Positions 11,701 to 23,200 of a stretch of DNA of 64,000 bases are shown in pieces (position 1 is the first letter of the stretch; every line of letters starts with the position of its first letter). This stretch comes from Panicum virgatum (Eukaryota > Streptophyta > Magnoliopsida > Poales > Poaceae): NCBI RefSeq assembly GCF_016808335.1, contig NC_053140.1, forward strand, positions 30,560,086 through 30,624,085, written 5' to 3'. The notes beneath the pieces are model-generated. The model saw only the letters and a list, made by a program, of their open reading frames with translations, was not told the origin of the DNA and did not search any database. The translations under genes and the position numbers were made by a program.

Positions 11701-12406
11701 AAAGATTTCTCAACAAGACACCATACCTTGTCGCTGAGATATGAAATTAGGAATGCTATTTAACTTCTTGTTGAGAATTATAGATAATATATATGTGTGA
11801 AGAGTTTGAGGCATATCTGTGCACGAATTACACTCAATTTAAGTCAATTATGCAAAATCACATTGCTTTTAAATCAGAATAAAATAAGTTAGAGTTGGTA
11901 ATTTTCCTAGGAGATACCCAAGTAGTTATATTAGTGAATGAGAAGGTAAAAGAAAAATAATGCCATGAAAAAAAAACTGGTTTGATAAATATTATTTTCA
12001 TATGATTACTACAACATGATAGCCAGGGTAGTAGCAAGTATCACATGCTAACCAGTAACCACAGTTTTTACTTTTTAGACATCATTGCATATATTTAATG
12101 TCCCTATGTGAAAAATATCAATACAAAGATGATTCTTACAAAATTAAAAACATGATGAGATTTTTGATAATTTATATAAAATAAATCATACCTTTTCTGG
12201 AAAATATGAGCCACAAATGCAAGGTTTAGATTTGGTAAACCATCAACTATGTCTTTTGGAGTCAGGTATCTTTTGCAGCCCATCCTATCTGCATGCTCAA
12301 GGACTAATCTTGCTCTACGAAGCAGATCTTTTACTGACATTGCGGATGGTTTTGCACTGCACTCAGGTGCCAGGACATTCAATAGACAAGCATACGCTTC
12401 ACTGTC
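8796..12406 (-). CDS. Fimbrin (plastin-like actin-bundling protein), C-terminal half, seven exons
   Basis: Seven exons on minus: 12406-12192, 11406-11251, 11180-10981, 10518-10358, 9870-9774, 9428-9337 and 8969-8796 (TAG stop). All junctions are GT/AG, phases match and the 365 codons are open. Fimbrins cross-link F-actin with four calponin-homology (CH) domains. This fragment begins inside CH2 ([15 protein letters not shown], then [18 protein letters not shown]), includes CH3 (about residues 85-200, with [10 protein letters not shown] and [16 protein letters not shown]) and CH4 (about 218-330, with [12 protein letters not shown] and MYWYLKR), and ends in a Ser/Asp-rich tail. Plant fimbrins are ~650-740 aa, so the first ~325 residues (N-terminus, CH1, most of CH2) are missing. 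Upstream lies a truncated copia element, and no CH1 exon is found further up. Either a gene fragment, or the 5' half lies beyond the window. No symbol given because the paralogue cannot be decided. Confidence 0.93.
10716..10873. repeat. Tandem duplication in a fimbrin intron
   Basis: A ~67-bp sequence beginning TTGGCATGCTCTATCTTCAT (10716-10782) recurs 91 bp on (10807-10873) with two or three differences. It is entirely within the intron between the exons at 11180-10981 and 10518-10358. A local duplication, probably neutral. Confidence 0.85.
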
Positions 12407-12557
12407 CTGCATTTTTCAGGTTCCAAATGTAAAGAAAAGAGCTTCATGCTGAACTATGGTTGAAACTAGAAAAACTGATATACAGGTTTGTGCACATCTA
12501 TCATTTAGCATTCTTAATATAACAGGACATAATTCAAGAAACAGGAAATATCATTAT

Positions 12558-15154
12558 TGGGGCATTATTGGGGCATTGCGCTTGACTAAACTTATCGCCC
12601 TTTTGAATAGGAACAGGTGAAGTGTTGCACTTATCCATGTTATATCTCTTAAGTATTTTCTCAATATAAGCTTTCTGAGATAATCCTAGTACTCCTTGGG
12701 CTCTATCTCGGTGTATCTCAATGCCAAGGACATATGAGGCATCACCAAGATCCTTCATATCAAAATTGGATGAAAGAAAATTCTTAGTCTCATGCAACAT
12801 ATTCTTATCGTTACATGCTAATAGTATGTCATCCACATACAGTACTAGAATTATTAATTTTCCACCCTTAACTTTGACGTAGATACAACTATCCACATCA
12901 TTCTCCTTAAATCCGAATTTCTTAATGACCTCATCGAATTTAAGGTTCCACTGCCTGGACGCTTGCTTAAGTCCATAAATGGATTTCTTTAATTTGCATC
13001 CCATATGTTCTTTACCCTTTATGGCAAAACCTTCTAGCTGTGCCATAAAGATTGTTTCATTTAAGTCTCCATTTAGGAATGCAGTCTTAACATCCATCTG
13101 ATGTAGCTCCATATCAAAATGGGCTACTAACGCCATGACGACTCTAAATGAATCTTTGGTAGACACAGGAGAAAATATCTCATTATAATCAATTCCTTCC
13201 TTCTGTATGAACCCTTTTGCTACGAGCCTAGCTTTGAATCGTTCGACCTTCCCTTTGGAATCATGTTTGGTTTTGTAGACCTATTTATAGCCTACTAGTT
13301 TGACTCCATCAGAAATTTCTACTAAATCCCATACTTTATTAGTACTCATAGACCTTAGTTCATCTTCCATGGCTTCAATCCATTTAGTGGAATTCTCACT
13401 TGACACTGCCTGTCTGAATGTGGCAGGGTCACTTATATTCCCGATATCATATACATCCTCACTTAAGTATGTCTCATAATAATCAGGAATAGCTGATCTC
13501 TTTGCCCGTTGCGACCTTCTTACTGGTTCAATCGCAACTAGTTGAGGAATAGGTTGAGGAATTTGATCTTGTGGTGCAGGTTGCGCCTGGTTCCTAACCA
13601 TTTGCTCCATGTTCTCCTGCTGAGCAGCAGTAGATGGCATGGCACAACTTACGTGAACAGGAGGAATGACAGGTGGTACAAACTGATATACCTCTGTGGG
13701 CTCTTGGACTACTGGATCAGGAAGCTCAACCCGTAGTTCTTCGAGACTCACTTCCCTCCTTGGAAAACTCCCACTAACTCCTGAGTCCTCTAGGAACACA
13801 GCCTGCCTGGTTTCTATGAACTTAGTGTGACGACCAGGACAGTAGAATATGTACCCTTAGACTTTTCTGGGTATCCAATGAAGTGGCAGCTTACCATCTT
13901 AGAATCTAATTTCTTTTGCTATGGATCAAATAATTTAGCTTTAACAGGACAGCCCACACTTTTAAATAATTGAGTGACTGTTTCCTCCCATTCCACAGCT
14001 CAAAAGGTGTCTTGGGAACTGACTTAGACAGAACCCGATTAAGTATGTGAGCAGCTATTTTTAATGCTTCCATCTACAGCTCCACAGGCAAAGTAGAATA
14101 ACTAAGCATGCTCCGTACCATGTCAAGCAGTGTACGGTTGCGTCACTCAGCGACTCCATTTTGCTGTGGTTCGCCTGGCATAGAGTATTGCGCTCTTATG
14201 CCATTTTCTTCTAAGTACTTAGCGAATTGTCCTTTAATCTGACCATATTGAGCGTGTTTCCTATAATATTCACCTCCCCGGTCTGATCTTACAATTTTAA
14301 TGGAAGTATTGTGCTGTTTCTCAACTTCCGCCTTATAAATCTTAAATATTTCTAAAGCGTCTGAACTCTTTTAGATGGGGGTAAATATGTCCATAACGGG
14401 AATAATCATCGGTAAATGTTATAAAGGAATCATATCCATCTACCGATGTTACAGAGAGAGGGCCACAGATATCTGTGTGAGTTATTTCTAATACGTCCGT
14501 ACTCCTAGTCGCTCCTTTCTTAATAGTCTTAGCATATTTTCCCTTAATACAGTCGATGCACTGCTCTGAATCTGAAAAGTCTAACTCCTGAAGTATCTCA
14601 TCTTTAATGAGACGCTCCATTCTCCCCCTCGAAATGTGGCCAAGGCGACAGTGCCACAATTTTGAAGAAGTCTCATTATCACGCTTACGCTTATGCATCG
14701 CATCACAAACATTCATTACAGAATAATTATCATCAAGAGAGAGCAAATAAAGATTGCCTTGAAAATGACCAAGGCCAACACTAATATTATAAAATTTAAT
14801 GTTGCAAACAGAGTTGCCAAACTCACACACATGTCCAGATTTATCTAAATGCGAAACATAAATAATGTTTCTCTTTAAACTAGGAACATAAAGGACATCA
14901 TCTAAATTATGCTGGAAGCCGCCTGGCAACTCTAAGGAGAAGCTTCCAACGCCTTCGACTTCAACCATGTTCCCATTAGCCACTCTTAGGCTTCGCTCCT
15001 CCCCCCTTCTTATAGTTCAGATCAAACGGAATACCTGTAATGAATTAGAAATGTGCACAGTGGCACCTGAATCAATTAACCAAGTATTAGGGGATAAATG
15101 TGCTAAGAATAACTCATCAATGAAAGAAACAACATCAAACTTAATATTACCTTG
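12558..15154 (-). pseudogene. Copia pol: protease, integrase, reverse transcriptase (truncated)
   Basis: Protease: DSGATVHIS just downstream of gag. Integrase: the HHCC finger LWHCRLGHI...CIDC, the catalytic Asp in THTDICGPL, then GGEYYR and the PGEPQQNGVAE segment containing the catalytic Glu. RT: MDVKTAFLNGDL, KSIYGLKQASRQW and the active-site LYVDDILLA. Lesions: a frameshift near 14360, TGA 14145-14143 (Arg codon expected), TAG 14076-14074 and TAG 13283-13281 (both where Trp is expected), and loss of everything after CPNNAP. The polyprotein would copy and integrate the element; this copy cannot. Confidence 0.88.
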
Positions 15155-16018
15155 CTATTTCAGCCATTCCTTAAAGCCTGGGCAGCCCTTCTGAAGATGT
15201 TTGAGTGAAGCACAGAATGAACACAGCATCTTTCCACCTTGGGACTGCTTGCCTTTGAACTTGTTGTTCCTTGGACCAAAGTTCTGGTTCCCTTTCTTCT
15301 TAAACTTCTTCTGGTCTTGCTTGCTACTACCTGACTCATGCTGATTCTTAGGAGGATTGTCACTGATACTCATGTGATGGACCATGTTCACCACATCCTT
15401 CATCTTCTCAGTCTTAAGCCTCTCTTCTTCTTCAACACAGTAACTGATCAGCTCACTGATAGACCAAATAGCCTTGTTGGTGTTGTAGTTGATCTTGAAA
15501 GCATTGTACTGTGAGGGCAGTGAGGTCATGATGAAGTGAACAAGAAAGCCATCTGAGATCTCCATCTGCATCTCCTTAAGCTTGTTGGCCATGTCACACA
15601 TATTGAGAATGTGCTGCCTGATGCTAGTCTTCCCATCATACTGAGAGGCCACTAACTTCATGATGAGAGTGCTTGCGTAAGTCTTGGATGAGCTCTTGAA
15701 GTTCTCCTCAATCTTTGCCAGAAAGGCCTTAGCACTCAGATCTGCTTCTTGCGCATCCTTGGTGGGGATGGCGCCCTTAATGCCAGCACTGATGGTCTGA
15801 GACATGACCATAAGCGCCATGCAGTCTGATCTTGCCCACTTTTCCAGAGCAGCTGAAGTCTGTCCTGCAGCAACAGCAGGCTTATCCTCCCTTAATGTGA
15901 AGTCAAGATCATTCCAAGCCAAGCACGTCATGACTTTGCCCTTCCAGTCAGAAAAAATCGCTCCATTGAGTGGCTCAATGTTGTTCAGGTAGGAGGCCAC
16001 AACATTGACATTTGTCAT
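15155..16018 (-). CDS. Copia gag (UBN2-type), open
   Basis: A 287-codon open frame starting MTNVNVVASYLNNIEPLNG. It has the UBN2/retrotransposon gag fold signature (NGAIFSDWKGKVMTCLAWND near the start, then YASTLIMKLVASQYDG), a Lys/Gln/Asn-rich basic region and one zinc knuckle CSFCASLKHLQKGC (CX2CX4HX4C). Gag packages the RNA in cytoplasmic particles. It ends at TAG just before the protease; in intact copia elements gag and pol are one frame, so this stop is probably a lesion. Confidence 0.85.
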   Translation of the reverse strand: MTNVNVVASYLNNIEPLNGAIFSDWKGKVMTCLAWNDLDFTLREDKPAVAAGQTSAALEKWARSDCMALMVMSQTISAGIKGAIPTKDAQEADLSAKAFLAKIEENFKSSSKTYASTLIMKLVASQYDGKTSIRQHILNMCDMANKLKEMQMEISDGFLVHFIMTSLPSQYNAFKINYNTNKAIWSISELISYCVEEEERLKTEKMKDVVNMVHHMSISDNPPKNQHESGSSKQDQKKFKKKGNQNFGPRNNKFKGKQSQGGKMLCSFCASLKHLQKGCPGFKEWLK

Positions 16019-17597
16019 TGAAAATCAAATAAAAAACTTATCTTAGTAATCATATACAATGAAATGCAAATAAAAGCATGATAATAATCAGTGTTATCCT
16101 AAACGCTAAATGGTAAACAGTCGGTCACCTACTGTTTAGCCCATTATTCGGACAAAATGGGTGTTTAAACGGGAAAAGCGACCGTTTAAATGGTGAAAAC
16201 AACCGATTAAATGGAAACAGTGTGCCACTGTGTAGCGTTTAAATGGTGTTTAAATTGGCTAAACGATTGTTTAGGCGAACAATGATAATAATCCTACAGT
16301 GGTCTGATTAACATCATGCAATTAAAATTTCAATTTGCATCACCGGTGGGGAAAACAAACGAAATTTCATCTTAATACTCATGATTAAACAACGGTGGTT
16401 AGAAATAATCACAAGTTTACTCTAAATAAACTTCTCGGTGGTTCCATTTATTTAGAGGCATCTCAACGTATAATGGTGGAATAAACTTATAAACATAAAA
16501 TAAACACCAACTACTTAAATTTGCTCACGTGATAGCTTGCAGGAATTTAAACTGAACTTAATACTGAAAAGAACTAAAAACTGAAATAAAAGAAAAACTT
16601 TAAAAACTGGCCCGAAAAGGAAAAACGGCCCAGTAGAGCACGCCCAGCTCAGCGGATGCGCGGCTGCTCAGCTCATGCGTGCGGGGCGACGACAGCGGCT
16701 TAGGTGGCCCATTAACATGTGGCCCGGCAGCGGACGAGCGGGCCGCCGTTTCAGCCTGCTGCGGCGCGCAACCCCCTCAACCCCCGCGATCGATCTGAGC
16801 CATTGGCTCTCGTCCAACGGCTGACGACGGTTTGGGCGGGGCTTAAATAGCCAAAATTTCAGGAGGGGGTGAAAACCCTAGCTCATTCTCTCCCTCTCCC
16901 CGTGTGCACTCTCTGCGGGATCTGGTGGCTCCGTCGGGGCTCCATGGCCGGCGGCGAGGTGAGCTGATGCGCCGCGCGAGGCGCGAGCTGATGGCGGGCG
17001 AGACGCGTGCTGAGTCGCCGCGGGTCGGCGCGACTGATACGCCAGCCGCGGCGCGAGCGTGGCCAAGGAGTCAGCACCGCCGCACCAAACCGGTCGGTGC
17101 GAGGGCCTACTGCTCCCGGAGGCACGTCGGCGTCCACGCGCAGCGAGCTCATGCCACGCGCGGCCGCCGACCGTGAGGTAAGCCCCCTTTTTTTTAATCT
17201 TATCTTAAACTGATCTAGGGTTAGGGTTAGGGATTTGGTGGGGGTTTGCTTTTGGATTTGGATCTGAGTTTTCCCCTCCTTCTAATCTCACTGAGTGCTA
17301 ATCTTATGCATGAGTTTGACCCAAAACCGAGAGGGATTAGGCCACGGACTTGAACGGAACCCTAAGATCTTAAACTAAAACATGAAAAACACCTAGAAAA
17401 CTTAACAGATCTAATGTTATAGGCATGCTAACATCACTGACTTAAGTAAAACTAACTAGAAGCATATGTGCATGATTCAAAACTTAACTGAGTAGAGTAA
17501 AACATGAAATGGATCATGCACAGATAGATCTACACCTTTGAACCAAACCTAAACTTAGGGTTTTGTCTAGGGGATCTAGATCGGATTAGCAGAGGTG
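16019..17597 (-). other. Copia untranslated leader (~1.6 kb) between PBS and gag
   Basis: Unusually long leader with a GC-rich half (about 16620-17170; small ORFs without domains) and an AT-rich half near gag. It contains a small inverted-repeat element (16090-16281). A TTAGGG-like triplet near 17218 is only two repeats long. Confidence 0.6.
16090..16281. mobile_element. Small MITE in the copia leader, flanked by a 12-bp direct repeat
   Basis: A 192-bp segment with imperfect inverted ends (TGTTATCCTAAAC / TGTTCGCCTAAAC) and many internal GTTTAAA/AAACG motifs. It is flanked by ATGATAATAATC at 16078-16089 and 16282-16293. hAT- or Mutator-related by target length, but not decided. Confidence 0.65.
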
Positions 17598-17609
17598 ACT
17601 GATACCAAT
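17598..17609 (-). other. Copia primer-binding site (tRNA-iMet type)
   Basis: On minus, directly after the LTR, the sequence reads ATTGGTATCAG, complementary to the 3' end of initiator tRNA-Met as in most plant copia elements. Confidence 0.8.
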
Positions 17610-18142
17610 TGTTAGTATTAATCTAACAAAGCTTAGCATAAACTTGACTAACCAAGATCACCAGTCCAAAGTAGATCACATCTATTACATTAACTAATGC
17701 GGAATGGTAGTGTTCAGTCCTATACCAGCGGTAGTGGTGTCCATGGCGCCGCTGGAAGTAGGTGTAGGCGTCACGTCGTCGACGGCGTGGACGGTGTCGG
17801 GGACGTAGCGCAAACGCTCCTTGAGCGTCCTCTCGGGGTAGCGGCGGCTTTCAGGTCGCTACCGGCACTGCCCCGGGCGTGGAACTCGCGCTTCTGAGCC
17901 TTCCAGTGCTTTGAATTATCGGTGGTGGTGGAAAAGGATTAGATTAATTAACCCTGGGGTTAACCCTCTTATTTATAAGCACTGTAGGCCTAGGGCCGAG
18001 CCCAATGGGCTTAGGTTTGCCTCCCGATCAAGGCAATCACGGATTGGTTCTGCAGAACTGATTCCTAGACTTACGGGTTTGAGTTACCCCTTTTCTCTCT
18101 CAGTTCTGTTGGTGACCAAGGTCAACCAAAACAAAACCAACA
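17610..18142 (-). repeat. Copia 5' LTR
   Basis: On minus it begins TGTTGGTTTTG and ends CTAACA, i.e. TG...CA, 533 bp, abutting the primer-binding site. The inner end carries a short palindrome (GTTAGTATTAATCTAAC). The outer end is inferred, because the second LTR needed to confirm it is missing. Confidence 0.7.
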
Positions 18143-18741
18143 CAAACCACTTATTTCCAAAATAAATGTGCATTTCATTTACTTTGTTATGGTTATGCAA
18201 GGAGTAAACACTTGCTTGCAAACCAATATTGAAAAATGAGCCGTCTTTATTGGTTGCTAGAGTACTTCATTTTTTCTTTAACAGAATAATTGCATATAAC
18301 TAGCGTGGAGGAGCGGAGGAGAGCACCGAGTCGAGCGTGTGCCGTGGGGTGGAGGAGGAACCCTAAATCTTTCCTTTTATATGATGATAGAGAGTTGGTA
18401 ATTTTCTACTCAACTTCATGGGTAATCTTGTAAACTATTTTAGCCAATAATCGGAGGGATTTTTCCCCAAGTGAGGGGCTGGCCAGATTCTTCACGTACG
18501 TGGTTCCCGCTGGTAGGAAAATCGCTTCCCGTGGGAAGCAAGCTGAACCGCCATTTGGGCGTCTGGTTCGATTATTTTGGGTGGAAATGATGTCATGATT
18601 TGAATGTTGGCATAGTCATTAGAAGAAAGAAGAACAGCTGTATCAAAATCTTTCAAAAACAATGGGTGGAGATCCTGATCAAGTAGCTTTAGCATCGCCA
18701 CATTTATTTTGCTACATGGGTTGGAGGATCTGCTTAGCAAT
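18143..18741 (-). other. Unrecognised segment with an open frame (18492-18737)
   Basis: Between the copia LTR and the CACTA element, the minus strand holds an ~80-codon open frame with protein-like composition (NVAMLKLLDQDLHPLFLKDF, then DTAVLLSSNDYANIQIM) ending at a TGA (18492). I do not recognise it, and it does not match the missing fimbrin half. It could be an exon: removing the CACTA leaves a CTAAGCAG acceptor-like site just upstream on the minus strand. AAT at 18739-18741 is the CACTA target. Confidence 0.3.
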
Positions 18742-19010
18742 CACTACTACAGAATAGGCCTTCGTTCCAGGCCATTTGTCCCGGCAGCCTTTGGGCCCGG
18801 GACAATAGGTGGCTTTTGTCCCGGGTCCAACGGCTAGCCGGGTCAGCGGGGGGGGGGGGGGGGGGGGCAAGGCCTTTTGTCCTGGTTGGTGGTTCCAACC
18901 GGGACAAAAGGCCCGCGTACCCTTTTGTTCCGGTTGGAACTACCAACCGGGACAAAAGGCCCCCATTTTGTCCCGGTTGGTGTCTCCAACCGGGAAAAAA
19001 GGCCTTGGCC
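18742..19010. repeat. CACTA left TIR and subterminal repeats
   Basis: TIR CACTACTACA followed by at least three head-to-head pairs of TTTTGTCCCGGTTGG / CCAACCGGGACAAAA within 250 bp, plus a 20-G run at 18848-18867. The array would fold into hairpins and bind TNPA-like protein. Confidence 0.88.
18848..18867. repeat. Homopolymer of 20 G
   Basis: Uninterrupted G20 within the CACTA subterminal region. Prone to slippage and sequencing error; the exact length should not be trusted. Confidence 0.8.
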
Positions 19011-19715
19011 CCCTTATCCCCTTCCCTCTCCCCCCGCCCGAGCCATTCAGCTCACTTGTTTCATGCTGTTCTCGGCTCGGGAGAGGGAGGAGTTCTTGCT
19101 CATTTCTTCACCACATTTGTGAAGATCTTTGATTCCCCATCCATCCATCGGCGCTAAAGGTTTGGGGCTTGTTTTTCTCTTCTTCCTTGGCTTGTATAGC
19201 TCATTTCATGCTTTAGAAATAGAGAAAATGTGTAGCTAGCTCATTTCTTGGACATTTAGCTAGATTGCATATGTAGGTATGATTTTCTTTTAGATTTAGA
19301 TGAGTATGTGGATAGTAGAAATTTTTAGAATGAGTATAGACACTTCATGTGATGTACTTGTATACATGACCATATTGTGGATAGTTGATTTTTGTATTCA
19401 TGAATAAATTAATGAAATGAGTATATTAGAATTTTTTGTAATATGAATGAATTATTCATGAATGTATTTATTCAGTACTCTAGTGTACTCCTGGAACTGA
19501 AGGGTGTCAAAGTAATTAGAAGTTATAGAGAATTCTTTCAATTAATTAGAGATTTCTTTAGGATTAATGATGCATTTTGTCTTTTTTATATGATTTCATT
19601 GTTATTTGCAAGAGTTATTAATCTGATCATTGTAATTGTAATAGTAAATAATTTTTGCATTGTAATGGTAAGAATTTATAATTATGTGGAAAATAAAGGT
19701 ATTTTTCAGTAAAAT
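19011..19715. other. CACTA 5' noncoding region
   Basis: A short GC-rich CT-tract (about 19010-19160), then strongly AT-rich sequence up to the first ORF. No gene seen. Confidence 0.5.
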
Positions 19716-20024
19716 ATGGCTTCAGCAGCTGGAGAGAGTGGCGCCGGTGGGGGTGATCGTTGTCCTTCTGGAGAGAAGGGCACAACTCGAGTAGGTCGTC
19801 GGTCCAAAAAACCTAGTGCTTTTCATAGGGCAGCGCTCCGTTATTTGGAAAAAGAATATAGAGAATGCATGGCAAGGGGCGAGGAACCTCCGTTTGATCT
19901 TGAGGATTTATTGCGGCGTTACGGTTCGTCACCACCAAACTTGGAGGTTTCAGCTCCGCCATCTTCTTCTGCGCCAGCAAGAAATCCGTTAGAACATTCT
20001 GCGTTCCAACGCAAGGACGGTTGA
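19716..20024 (+). CDS. Small CACTA-encoded ORF, function unknown
   Basis: 102 codons, MASAAGESGAGGG at the start, then basic (RRSKKPSAFHRAALRYLEKE) and a Pro/Ser-rich end. It lies just upstream of the transposase in the same orientation with an AT-rich spacer. No domain recognised; it may be an upstream exon of the transposase transcript or a separate small protein. Coding status is inferred from ATG context and composition only. Confidence 0.45.
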   Translation: MASAAGESGAGGGDRCPSGEKGTTRVGRRSKKPSAFHRAALRYLEKEYRECMARGEEPPFDLEDLLRRYGSSPPNLEVSAPPSSSAPARNPLEHSAFQRKDG

Positions 20025-20246
20025 AAACCTATGTGTTGTTGACCGAATTTTTAAATTTCATGTATAGTACTCCTTTGTTAAGTTCTGTAATGGATTAAGT
20101 ACTCCTTTTAATTAATCAAGATGTATGATGGATATTGCATATCTTTTAATTATTCATGTTATGTTACATTTAGTTTAATTTAGGTTTGATATATTTTATT
20201 TATTCGATACGTGTAAAGAATTCAAATCAATTTATTTAAAATGCAG

Positions 20247-23200
20247 ATGGACCGGCAATGGATGTACAATGCTGACCGACGTTCGAAAGAATTCATTGAT
20301 GGCCTGCATTATTTTTTGTCTGTGGCTGAGGCAAACAAGCAGAATGGTTTTATGTGCTGCCCGTGTGTTCATTGCAACAATAACAAGGATTACTCATCTT
20401 CAAGAATCCTACACAGCCACATTTTCGCAAATGGTTTCATGAAGAAGTATGTTTGTTGGACGAAGCACGGAGAACAGGGGGTTACCATGGAAGACAATGA
20501 AGAAGAAGATTTTGACGACCACTTTCCCGGGAATGCTGGAATCGGTGCATTCGATGACGATATTCCCATGGAAGAGCCCGAAGTAGATGTAGCAGAAAAT
20601 GATCCCAGCGACGATCTGGGGCAGGCATTGCACAATGTGCAGGTAGACTGTGAGAGTGAAACGGAGAGGTTGAAGTTCCAGAAGTTATTAGAGGACCACC
20701 ATAAGTTGTTGTACCCAGATTGTCAAAATGGATTTAAGAAACTTGGCACCACCTTGGAGTTGCTGCAATGGAAGGCGACAAATGGTGTATCCGACAAGGG
20801 ATTTGGTGAATTACTCAAACTTGTTAAAAAAAATGCTTCCTAAGGACAATGAATTGCCTGCCACAACGTATGAAGCCAAACAACTTGTTTGCCCTTTGGG
20901 ACTGGAAGTGCAAAAGATACATGCATGCCCCAACGACTGCATCCTCTACCGAGGCGAGTACAAGAATTTGGATGCATGTCCCGTATGCAGTGCATTGCGT
21001 TACAAGATTAGAAAAGATGATCCTGGAGATGTCGAGGGGGAGCCTCCCCGGAAGAGAGTTCCTGCGAAGGTCATGTGGTATTCGCCTATAATACCACGTT
21101 TGAAGCGTCTGTTTAGAAATAAAGATAATGCTAAGTTGATGCGATGGCACAAAGAGGAACGCAAGAAAGACTCGATGTTGAGACACCCCGCTGATGGGTC
21201 GCAGTCGAGTAAAATAGATAGAACGTACCCTAAATTTGATTTGGATGCGAGAAACATAAGGTTCGGTTTGAGTACGGATGACATGAATCCTTTTGGTGAG
21301 ATGAGCAGTGGTCATAGCACTTGGCCTGTGACTCTTTGTCTGTACAATCTTCCACCATGGCTCTGCATGAAACGAAAGTTCATCATGATGCTAGTGCTTA
21401 TCCCGGGTCCAAAGCAGCTCGGAAATGACATTGATGTGTACCTAAGACCATTGGTCGAAGAACTCTTATTGCTCTGGGGCGATGAAGGTGTACGGATGTG
21501 GGATGAATACAAACAGGAAAACTTCAACCTACGAGCATTGCTGTTCGTAACGATCAATGACTGGCCTGCTCTTAGTAACTTGTCAGGACATTCGAACAAG
21601 GGATACAAAGCATGCACACACTGTTTAGATGATACCTATAATATATGGTTGACTCACTGTAAGAAGGTTGTATACATGGGTCATCGTCGGTTTCTTCCCA
21701 TCAGGCATGCGGTACGAAAGAAGGGCAAGCATTTCAAAGGCCAAGCGGACCACCGAACAAAACCGATGCACCGTAGTGGTAAAGACGTCTTCAACATGGT
21801 AAAAGATCTAGAAGTTATTTTTGGAAAGGGGTCTGGTAGCCAACCTGTTCCGAACGAAAACAGAATGGCGCCTATGTGGAAGAAGAAATCTATATTTTGG
21901 GAGCTACCATATTGGGAAGTCTTAGATGTTCGTCATGCAATTGATGTGATGCACCTCACGAAGAATTTTTGCGTCAAACTGATAGCATTCTTGGGAGTGT
22001 ATGGAAAGACAAAAGATATAGTAGAAGCACGTCAAGAATTGCAACGTATGGAAGAACGAGATGCCTTACATCCACAACAGCGAGATAATGGACGACAATA
22101 CTTAAGTCCTGCCAGCTATACTCTTAGCAAGGAAGAGAAAGAAACCATGTTTGACTGCTTGAGCAGTATAAAGGTTCCATCTGGATACTCATCCAATATA
22201 AAAGGAATCTTAAATTTGGCAGAGAAGAAATTTACAAATCTCAAGTCCCATGACTGCCATGTGCTTATGACCGAACTTCTTCCGGTTGTGCTGCGGGGGA
22301 TTATGCCTGATAACGTCCGGTTAACCATCGTGAAGATATGTGCCTTCCTCAACGCAGTTTCTCAGAAGATAATTGACCCGGAGAATTTGATAAAGCTGCA
22401 AAACGATGTGGTGCAATGTCTTGTTGGCTTTGAACTGATATTTCCACCATCTTTCTTCAACATCATGACACATCTTCTAGTGCACCTTTATTTCTACACA
22501 ACATGTTCCCATTCGAAAGGTTCATGGGGGTACTCAAGAAATGTGTTCGTAATAGAGCTCGTCCAGAAGGAAGCATCGCCAGTGCCTACGGAACTTAGGA
22601 GGTCATTGACTTTTGTGTTCACTTTATTGATGACCTTAAACCGATTGGAGTCCCTGAATCGCGATATGAGGGGAGACTAACTGGAAAGGGTACATTAGGA
22701 AAGAAATCTTATGTCTGCACAGATGATTTCTCATTCAAGAAAGCGTATTATACGGTTCTTCAACAATCATCCTTGGTTGACCCATATATCGAGGAACACA
22801 AGAAAATTCTGCTCTCCAATTTCCCGGAAAAGTCTGAGGCATGGATTACACGTGAGCACATGAACACTTTCTGCAGCTGGTTGCAGAAGCATCTAATGCA
22901 TAACATGGATATAAGTGAACAACTGTTCTTATTGGCTAGGGGACCATCTTGGAATATCTTAACATACCAAGGGTACGAGATAAATGGAAACACATTTTAT
23001 ATGATAGCACCAAAACAGCGGTGTTCGTATGGATGCCACGGACAATAATGGAAAAAAGGACACATATTACGGCTACATTGAAGAGATATGGGAGCTAGAT
23101 TACGGTCCCAATTTCAAGGTGCCTCTATTTCGTTGCCAATGGGTTAAGCTATCTGGAGGAGGGGTAACAAAAGATGAGTATGGGATGACAATAGTTGATC

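Larger units (their letters stand above)
12558..18142 (-). mobile_element. Ty1/copia LTR retrotransposon, 3'-truncated
   Basis: On minus, in order: 5' LTR (18142-17610), primer-binding site, ~1.6-kb leader, gag (16018-15155), protease, integrase and reverse transcriptase, ending abruptly near 12558 inside RT. The rest of RT, RNase H and the 3' LTR are absent, so the element cannot be autonomous and its TSD cannot be checked. The left junction carries a duplicated GGGGCATTATT motif (12558-12578). It sits in the intron or flank just upstream of the first surviving fimbrin exon, in the same orientation. PRO-INT-RT order defines copia. Confidence 0.88.

Noticed and set aside
17218..17240. Telomere-like TTAGGG repeats
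   Set aside because: Only two to three units, and the plant telomere unit is TTTAGGG; it lies in a copia leader.
18492..18740. Candidate missing fimbrin exon
   Set aside because: The open frame lacks any CH1/CH2 motif and does not read into the exon at 12406; kept only as an unrecognised frame.
18870..19000. Regularly spaced repeats resembling a CRISPR array
   Set aside because: They alternate in orientation, sit next to a CACTA terminus and recur at the opposite end; they are transposon subterminal repeats in a plant genome.
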